A stretch of DNA of 33,995 bases, taken from Arcticibacter svalbardensis MN12-7 (GTDB taxonomy: Bacteria; Bacteroidota; Bacteroidia; Sphingobacteriales; Sphingobacteriaceae). The DNA lies in assembly GCF_000403135.1 (NCBI RefSeq), contig NZ_AQPN01000114.1, positions 1 through 33,995 of the forward strand. The letters run 5' to 3'. A model generated the notes under the pieces. That model saw only the letters and a list, made by a program, of their open reading frames with translations. It had not been told where the DNA came from and did not search any database. Numbering within the stretch: the first letter of the stretch is position 1; each line of letters begins with the position of its first letter. Made by a program: the position numbers and the translations under genes. Positions 28,022 to 33,995 of this stretch are shown here, piece by piece.

Positions 28022-29875
28022 ATGAAAGTTAAAATCAGTTCCATTCTGTTTTTTCTGTTGATCAGTGTATCAGTTTTTGCACAGATCCCAGCACTTGAAC
28101 GCGTTGAGCCCTCTTTTTGGTGGGTAGGGATGAATAATCCGAAGCTACAGTTAGTGGTTCATGGCAATCAGATTGCTTCCCGCGAAGTGAGTTTAAATTA
28201 CGAAGGAGTGAAGCTGGTTAAAATAAATCGGGTTGAAAACCCAAACTACTTATTTCTTGATCTTGAAATCAATTCAGGTACTACACCAGGAAAGTTTGAA
28301 ATAGCATTTACAAAGAAAAATGCAAAGAAACTGAGTTACAGCTATGAGTTAAAGGCAAGGGATAAATCGCCCAACCGCATACTTGGCGTAACCAATAAAG
28401 ATTTTGTTTATCTCATTATGCCTGATCGTTTTGCAAACGGAGATAAAAAGAATGACATCGTTAAGGGAATGGAGGAAACATCTCTAAACCGTGATTCGAT
28501 GTATTACAGGCATGGCGGTGATATCCAGGGGATCATTAATCACCTGGATTATCTTCAGGAGCTCGGTGTTACCACCTTATGGCTCAACCCTGTTCTGGAA
28601 AACAATCAGCCTAAAACTTCCTATCACGGCTATGCCGTTACCGATAATTACAAAATAGATCCCCGCTTTGGTACCAATGCGCTTTATAAAAAGCTCGTTG
28701 ATGACTGCCATTTAAAGGGTATGAAGGTGATAAAAGATTTAGTACATAATTATTTAGGAAGCGAACACTGGATCATCAAAGATCTGCCATCAAAAGATTG
28801 GGTGCATCAATGGCCTACCTATACCAAGTCTTCCTTTAAAGACCAGGTGCTTTTTGATCCCTACGCAGCTGCCAGTGATAAAAAACAAATGACTGATGGA
28901 TGGTTTGATCACCACATGCCTGATGTCAATCAGAATAACGAATTTGTAAAAAACTACTTCACACAAAGTCATATCTGGTGGATTGAATATGCCGGAATAG
29001 ATGGTTTCAGACTGGATACTTATGCCTACAACGATCCGGTTTACATGGCAGAATGGGGAAAGGCAATCAAGGCAGAATATCCACGCTTTACCTTTTTTGC
29101 AGAAACATGGGTACGCGGTATTCCTAATCAGGCCTTCTTTACTCAGGGCAATACCATTAACCGGGGCTTTGATACTGAGTTACCGGGTGTAACTGATTTT
29201 CAGGCACTATGGGGAATAAATGAAGCGTTGAATGGCAAACCAGGATGGGATGGCGGCGTTAATACGCTCTATACCACCATTGCCAGTGATTTTGTTTATC
29301 AGGATGCTACCCGAAATGTTGTGTTTCTTGACAATCATGACCTGAGTCGCTTTTATTCAGTAGTAGGTGAAGATTTCAATAAGTATAAATCGGGTATCGC
29401 CTGGTTATTGACTACCCGTGGTATCCCTCAGTTGTATTACGGAACAGAATTACTGATGAAGAACTTTTCTAATCCCGATGGATTAGTACGTAGTGATTTC
29501 AAAGGCGGATGGGCAGAGGACAAAGTCAATATGTTTAAAGCCTCAGGCAGGACAGAAAAAGAAAATGAGGCCTTTAACTTTGTGAAGACGCTGGCTAATT
29601 ACCGTAAAAATAATGAGGTATTACAAACGGGGAAACTCATGCAATATGTACCCGAAAATGGTATTTACGTATACTTCAGGTACAATGCGGATAAAACGGT
29701 CATGATCATCATGAACAGCAATGACAAAGGGGAAATATTAACTACATCACGCTTTGATGAACGAACTGCTGGTTTTACCCAAGCTTTAAATATTACCTCA
29801 GCAACAAAAATTAATTCATTAAAAACTTTAACGATCCCTGCCAAAACTACACTGGTACTGGAATTGCAAAAATAA
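28022..29875 (+). CDS. susA: Secreted GH13 alpha-amylase / neopullulanase (SusA-like)
   Basis: This enzyme should hydrolyse maltodextrin or cyclodextrin in the periplasm. The 617-residue protein has a signal peptide (cut near SVFAQ), an N-terminal cyclomaltodextrinase-type beta domain (about 25-115), and a GH13 barrel with region I as DLVHNYLG, nucleophile Asp332 in GFRLDTY, acid/base Glu361 in FAETW and Asp440 in FLDNHD. The C-terminal beta domain is intact. The size and layout match SusA-type neopullulanases. The bpgm gene starts 2 bases later, so it heads a four-gene operon. Confidence 0.93.
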   Translation: MKVKISSILFFLLISVSVFAQIPALERVEPSFWWVGMNNPKLQLVVHGNQIASREVSLNYEGVKLVKINRVENPNYLFLDLEINSGTTPGKFEIAFTKKNAKKLSYSYELKARDKSPNRILGVTNKDFVYLIMPDRFANGDKKNDIVKGMEETSLNRDSMYYRHGGDIQGIINHLDYLQELGVTTLWLNPVLENNQPKTSYHGYAVTDNYKIDPRFGTNALYKKLVDDCHLKGMKVIKDLVHNYLGSEHWIIKDLPSKDWVHQWPTYTKSSFKDQVLFDPYAAASDKKQMTDGWFDHHMPDVNQNNEFVKNYFTQSHIWWIEYAGIDGFRLDTYAYNDPVYMAEWGKAIKAEYPRFTFFAETWVRGIPNQAFFTQGNTINRGFDTELPGVTDFQALWGINEALNGKPGWDGGVNTLYTTIASDFVYQDATRNVVFLDNHDLSRFYSVVGEDFNKYKSGIAWLLTTRGIPQLYYGTELLMKNFSNPDGLVRSDFKGGWAEDKVNMFKASGRTEKENEAFNFVKTLANYRKNNEVLQTGKLMQYVPENGIYVYFRYNADKTVMIIMNSNDKGEILTTSRFDERTAGFTQALNITSATKINSLKTLTIPAKTTLVLELQK

Positions 29876-29876
29876 T

Positions 29877-30527
29877 ATGGCACAAATAACAGCTTGTATA
29901 TTCGATCTTGATGGTGTAATTGTGGATACAGCAGTATATCATTACCGTGCCTGGAAACGCCTGGCAAATGAACTTGGTTTTGACTTTACGGAAGAAGATA
30001 ACGAAAAATTAAAAGGAATAAGCCGGGTGAAATCACTGGAGCTTATTCTTGGATGGGGAGGTATAGAAAAGACCGAAACAGAGCGCGAAGAACTGGCATC
30101 ACGTAAGAATAATTGGTACGTAGAGATGATTCAATCTATGCGTCCTGATGAAATTCTACCCGGTGCTAAAGAATTCCTGCAAGAGGTGAAGGCCGCTGGT
30201 TTAAAAACAGCATTAGGCTCAGCTAGTAAAAACTCAGGACTGATTTTGGAAAGAACAGGTTTACTTCCTCTTTTTGACGTACTGGTAGATGGTAATCATG
30301 TTTCGGCATCGAAACCCGATCCTCAGGTTTTCTTAAGAGGAGCTGAAGGTTTAGGGATTCTTCCAGAGCACTGTGTGGTGTTTGAAGACGCTGTAGCAGG
30401 TGTTGAAGCCGCTATAGCAGCAGGCATGAAGGTAGTAGGTATTGGCTCTGCGGAGGTTTTAAATCGTGCAGATCTGGTAGTAAAGGGACTTTTTGAAATA
30501 CATGTCCCTCAACTCAATAACTTATAA
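29877..30527 (+). CDS. pgmB: Beta-phosphoglucomutase
   Basis: This HAD-family enzyme converts beta-glucose-1-phosphate to glucose-6-phosphate, the partner step of maltose phosphorylase. The 216-residue protein has the nucleophile Asp10 and acid/base Asp12 in FDLDGVIVDT, a helical cap containing the HYRAWKRLA segment, TALGSASKNS (motif II), SKPDPQVF with the motif III Lys, and VFEDAVAGVEAA (motif IV). It lies 2 bases after the GH13 gene and 24 bases before the GH65 gene. The combination with GH65 makes the assignment firm. Confidence 0.95.
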   Translation: MAQITACIFDLDGVIVDTAVYHYRAWKRLANELGFDFTEEDNEKLKGISRVKSLELILGWGGIEKTETEREELASRKNNWYVEMIQSMRPDEILPGAKEFLQEVKAAGLKTALGSASKNSGLILERTGLLPLFDVLVDGNHVSASKPDPQVFLRGAEGLGILPEHCVVFEDAVAGVEAAIAAGMKVVGIGSAEVLNRADLVVKGLFEIHVPQLNNL

Positions 30528-30551
30528 GTTAAGCATATATTTTACAGGAAA

Positions 30552-32888
30552 ATGAAGAATTATATCGTTGAAGATGAATGGAATATTATTGAATCAGGCT
30601 TCGATCCTCATTTAAATAAAATATCTGAAAGTATCTTTAGTATTGGCAATGGCCTTATGGGACAGCGTGCTAATTTTGAGGAGTCCTATTCAGGTGATAC
30701 CTTACAGGGGAATTATGTGGCCGGAATCTATTATCCGGATAAAACTCGTGTAGGCTGGTGGAAAAATGGTTATCCGGAATATTTTGCGAAGGTTTTAAAC
30801 GCAGCGAACTGGATAGGGATTGATATAAAAATTGGTGAAACAACACTTGATCTGAACAAATGCGAAATCATTTCGTTCAAGCGTATCCTGAATATGAAGG
30901 AGGGGTATCTGGAACGTTCTTTCGTTGTTTCTTTAGAGGGAAACAGGCAGGTAAGTGTTGTAACAAAAAGGTTTTGTAGTATTGTTGATGACGAAACAGG
31001 TGCAATAAGCTATGCAATTACTCTTCTGAATTTTGATGATGAACTGACTATTACTCCTTTCATTGATGGTGATGTGCAAAATCAGGATGCTAATTACGAT
31101 GAGAAGTTCTGGGATGAGGTTTATCATGAAGTGCATGATCAATCTGCTTTTCTGGGACTGCGTACTAAAAAGACCAATTTTGAGGTGTGTACCGGAATGC
31201 AGTTTGAAATACATACTTCAAAAGGACCTTTGGTTTCTGGATCCCAAAAAATAACCAAAGAGAAGTATGTAGCGAATGAGGTTAAAATAAGGGTACAAAA
31301 AGAGGAGAAGCTGACCATATATAAGTATGCGGCTAATTTATCTTCAGAAAATTACCCTAAAGGAATTCTTTTGTCTACTTGTCATGATATGCTTCAGCAG
31401 GTTGCTGCAAAGGGTTTTGACAAAATGTTAGCTGAACAAGCTGCAGCATGGGAAAAAAAATGGGAAGAAAGTGATATTGTGATTGAAGGGGATGTTGCCG
31501 CACAGCAAGCTATCCGCTTTAATATATTTCAGTTAAACCAAACCTATACAGGAGAGGATGCCCGTTTGAATATTGGTCCGAAGGGATTTACCGGTGAAAA
31601 ATATGGAGGTTCTACTTATTGGGATACCGAAGCCTATTGTGTGCCTTTTTATCTGGCAACTGCGTCTCCTGAAATTACCAAAAACTTACTTATTTACCGG
31701 TATAAACATTTAGCGAAGGCAATTGAAAATGCTGAGAAGCTTGGCTTTAACAATGGAGCGGCGTTATATCCAATGGTGACCATGAATGGTGAGGAATGCC
31801 ACAATGAGTGGGAAATTACCTTTGAGGAAATCCATAGGAACGGAGCAATTGCTTTTGCGATCAATAATTATATCCGGTATACCGGCGACAAAGACTACCT
31901 GATTTCGTATGGCCTTGAAGTGCTGATAGGTATTACGCGCTTCTGGAGTCAACGTGTGAATTGGAGTGACGACAAAAAGCAATATGTTATGCTTGGTGTT
32001 ACAGGACCGAATGAATACGAAAATAACGTAAATAATAACTGGTATACCAGCACGATTGCGATCTGGTGTATGAAGTATACGCTGGAATCACTGGAATATG
32101 TTCGTACGCAATCTCCGGAAAGCTATATTGAACTAACAGAGCGGATTAGGTTCGATGAGTTCAAAGAAACAGCGGAATGGAAGTCCATTATCCAAAATAT
32201 GTACTTTCCAAAGGATGATAACCTGGGGATCTTTTTGCAACAGGACGGCTATCTTGATAAAGAGCAGGTGTTGGTTAAAGACCTGAATCCTGCAGACAGG
32301 CCTATTAATCAGAAGTGGAGTTGGGACAGGATTCTGCGTTCTGTATTTATTAAGCAGGCGGATGTGCTACAGGGGATTTACCTGTTGGAAGATCAGTTTG
32401 ATGAAGCGACTATCAGGCGTAACTTCGATTTTTACGAACCACGTACGGTTCATGAGAGTTCACTTTCTCCTTGTGTACATGCTATTTTAGCGGCTAAATT
32501 GGGTGATGAGCAACGCGCCTACGAATTCTATCTGCAAACATCACGTCTTGACTTAGATGATTATAATAATGATACCGATGATGGTCTTCATATTACCTCT
32601 ATGGCAGGCACCTGGATGAGCGTTGTGGAAGGCTTTGCCGGTATGCGAATAAAAGATGATCAGCTTTATTTTCATCCCTTTTTGCCTGTAAAATGGCAAT
32701 CATTCTCCTTTAATATCCTTTTCAGGGGATCGGTGTTGAATGTTAAAATAGGTCATGATGGGGTTCATTTAGAGAATAAATCAGTTACACCTCTTACGGT
32801 TTGTATTTTTGATAATGCATATCGGGTAAATGAATTTGCCAATTTATATGTGGCTAACTCTGATTCAAGAAATGACATCCAGGTTTAA
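30552..32888 (+). CDS. GH65 maltose phosphorylase
   Basis: This enzyme phosphorolyses an alpha-glucosyl disaccharide, most likely maltose, to glucose and beta-glucose-1-phosphate in the cytoplasm. The 778-residue protein has a beta-sandwich N-domain, then an (alpha/alpha)6 barrel with the general acid in GPNEYENNV (Glu488), STYWDTEAYCVPFYL upstream, KQADVLQ and the phosphate-binding HESSLSPC. There is no signal peptide. Direct neighbours are beta-phosphoglucomutase and GH13 enzymes, so maltose is favoured over kojibiose or trehalose, but sequence alone does not exclude those. Confidence 0.93.
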   Translation: MKNYIVEDEWNIIESGFDPHLNKISESIFSIGNGLMGQRANFEESYSGDTLQGNYVAGIYYPDKTRVGWWKNGYPEYFAKVLNAANWIGIDIKIGETTLDLNKCEIISFKRILNMKEGYLERSFVVSLEGNRQVSVVTKRFCSIVDDETGAISYAITLLNFDDELTITPFIDGDVQNQDANYDEKFWDEVYHEVHDQSAFLGLRTKKTNFEVCTGMQFEIHTSKGPLVSGSQKITKEKYVANEVKIRVQKEEKLTIYKYAANLSSENYPKGILLSTCHDMLQQVAAKGFDKMLAEQAAAWEKKWEESDIVIEGDVAAQQAIRFNIFQLNQTYTGEDARLNIGPKGFTGEKYGGSTYWDTEAYCVPFYLATASPEITKNLLIYRYKHLAKAIENAEKLGFNNGAALYPMVTMNGEECHNEWEITFEEIHRNGAIAFAINNYIRYTGDKDYLISYGLEVLIGITRFWSQRVNWSDDKKQYVMLGVTGPNEYENNVNNNWYTSTIAIWCMKYTLESLEYVRTQSPESYIELTERIRFDEFKETAEWKSIIQNMYFPKDDNLGIFLQQDGYLDKEQVLVKDLNPADRPINQKWSWDRILRSVFIKQADVLQGIYLLEDQFDEATIRRNFDFYEPRTVHESSLSPCVHAILAAKLGDEQRAYEFYLQTSRLDLDDYNNDTDDGLHITSMAGTWMSVVEGFAGMRIKDDQLYFHPFLPVKWQSFSFNILFRGSVLNVKIGHDGVHLENKSVTPLTVCIFDNAYRVNEFANLYVANSDSRNDIQV

Positions 32889-32907
32889 TAAAGCTTATTG
32901 TTAAAAA

Positions 32908-33995
32908 ATGAAGACATTTTTCTTTTTTGCCTTGTTTAGTTTGTGTATCTTGAATGCTTGCGGCGATCGATCAAAATCGGTTAAATCTTCTATGGATAAT
33001 AAAGAAAACCCGGATAATCATAAATTGATTATCTATCAAATGATGGTACGCCATTTCGGAAATAAGAATACAAGTAATAAATTTTATGGTTCTATAGAAG
33101 AAAATGGAACTGGTAAGTTTAATGATATCAATGCGAAGGCTCTTGATGAACTTAAGAAATTAGGTGTTACGCATCTTTGGTTCACCGGCGTGATTGAACA
33201 TGCTACTATGACCGATTATTCGGCTTATGGAATCAAGGTGGATGATCCGGATATTGTTAAAGGTAGAGCAGGATCGCCTTATGCAATTAAAGATTATTAT
33301 GATGTAGATCCCGATCTGGCTGTAAATGTAAAGAAGAGGATGTCCGAATATGAGGCCTTGATAACACGAACGCACAAACATGGCTTAAAAGTGATCATGG
33401 ATTTTGTTCCTAATCATGTAGCCCGTACCTATAACTCGGATGCCAAACCTGCTGGCGTAAAAGATTTTGGTGAGGGAGATGACAAGACTAAGGCTTTTTC
33501 TGCGTCCAATGATTTTTATTATATCCCAGGTAAACCTTTTGTAGTGCCTGCAGGAACTGATGCTGGTGGCAAAAACTTTAAAAGTCCGCTTAAAGATTTG
33601 CTTTTTGATGAAAATCCTGCTAAAGCAACAGGGAACAATGTTTTTACAGCAAATCCGGGTTTAGGCGACTGGTCTGAAACGATTAAATTCAACTATGGGA
33701 TCGATTATCAGAATGGAGAAAAGAAATATCTGGACCCTATTCCTCCGGTTTGGTTAAAAATGAAGGACATCCTGGTGTTCTGGTCCAAAAAAGATGTGGA
33801 TGGTTTCCGATGCGATATGTCTGAAATGGTTCCTGTAGAGTTTTGGAACTGGGTGATTCCTCAAATTAAAAAACTACATCCTAACATCATCTTTATTGCT
33901 GAAGTGTATAATCCTAAGCTATACAAAGAATATATCACCGTAGGTAAATTTGATTATTTGTATGATAAAGTAGGTTTGTACGATGGACTGCGGAA
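32908..33995 (+). CDS. GH13 alpha-amylase lipoprotein (partial, cut by window end)
   Basis: The gene begins 19 bases after the GH65 stop and runs open to the window end (362 codons visible). The signal ends in LNAC with Cys18 as the lipid anchor. The GH13 barrel shows YDVDPDL early, region I as IMDFVPNHV, the nucleophile Asp in DVDGFRCDMSE and the acid/base Glu in FIAEVYNP. The last catalytic block lies beyond the window. It is probably an outer-membrane-bound amylase that acts on starch before uptake (SusG-like in role, by context). It is the fourth gene of the downstream operon. Confidence 0.92.
   Translation, partial: MKTFFFFALFSLCILNACGDRSKSVKSSMDNKENPDNHKLIIYQMMVRHFGNKNTSNKFYGSIEENGTGKFNDINAKALDELKKLGVTHLWFTGVIEHATMTDYSAYGIKVDDPDIVKGRAGSPYAIKDYYDVDPDLAVNVKKRMSEYEALITRTHKHGLKVIMDFVPNHVARTYNSDAKPAGVKDFGEGDDKTKAFSASNDFYYIPGKPFVVPAGTDAGGKNFKSPLKDLLFDENPAKATGNNVFTANPGLGDWSETIKFNYGIDYQNGEKKYLDPIPPVWLKMKDILVFWSKKDVDGFRCDMSEMVPVEFWNWVIPQIKKLHPNIIFIAEVYNPKLYKEYITVGKFDYLYDKVGLYDGLR

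Overview
The window looks like chromosomal DNA from a Bacteroidota bacterium, most probably a Pedobacter-like member of the Sphingobacteriaceae. The reasons are the SusC/SusD/SusE locus, lipoprotein signals followed by K/D-rich residues, promoter-like TAnnTTTG boxes, weak Shine-Dalgarno sequences, a tRNA gene without encoded CCA, and low-to-moderate GC. The genus assignment is inference from familiar-looking proteins; no search was run.

Layout. (1) 1-4.6 kb: a minus-strand glycolytic operon (pfkA, a BadF/BcrA-type kinase homologue with a degenerate phosphate-1 motif, gap), a divergent Nudix-type regulator, and an intact paralogue of the kinase. (2) 4.7-10.2 kb: a minus-strand run kaiC - kaiB - PAS histidine kinase - cysE - cysM, that is, a Kai-clock-like module apparently co-transcribed with cysteine biosynthesis. 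The kinase reading frame is broken in a 6-base homopolymer. (3) 10.2-12 kb: a Dabb protein and an LCIB-type carbonic anhydrase homologue, with two large inverted repeats in the intergenic DNA. (4) 12.4-14.9 kb: a B12-dependent (class II) ribonucleotide reductase. (5) 15-20.3 kb: a region of decayed genes around a tRNA-Arg: a DUF433/DUF5615 toxin-antitoxin remnant fused to an SDR fragment, a second decayed SDR, a decayed sialate O-acetylesterase and a frameshifted small ORF. A threonine-aldolase-like enzyme and an MFS transporter in the same region are intact. (6) 20.6 kb to the end: a starch/maltodextrin locus with a LacI-type regulator, twin LacI-type operators, susC (frameshifted), susD, susE, periplasmic GH13, beta-phosphoglucomutase, GH65 maltose phosphorylase and a GH13 lipoprotein cut off by the window end.

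Working model (inference). Outer-membrane SusCDE binds and imports maltodextrin. The secreted GH13 enzymes cut it. Cytoplasmic GH65 phosphorolyses maltose to glucose and beta-glucose-1-phosphate, and beta-PGM makes glucose-6-phosphate, which feeds the pfkA/gap operon. The LacI regulator probably represses susC through an operator lying between its promoter elements. The Kai module is the least ordinary intact system here; no kaiA and no response regulator are visible in the window.

A recurring anomaly is that four broken reading frames (histidine kinase, small ORF, SDR remnant, susC) are each restored by adding one base to a 6-base A/T run, while several 7-8 base runs in other genes are intact.
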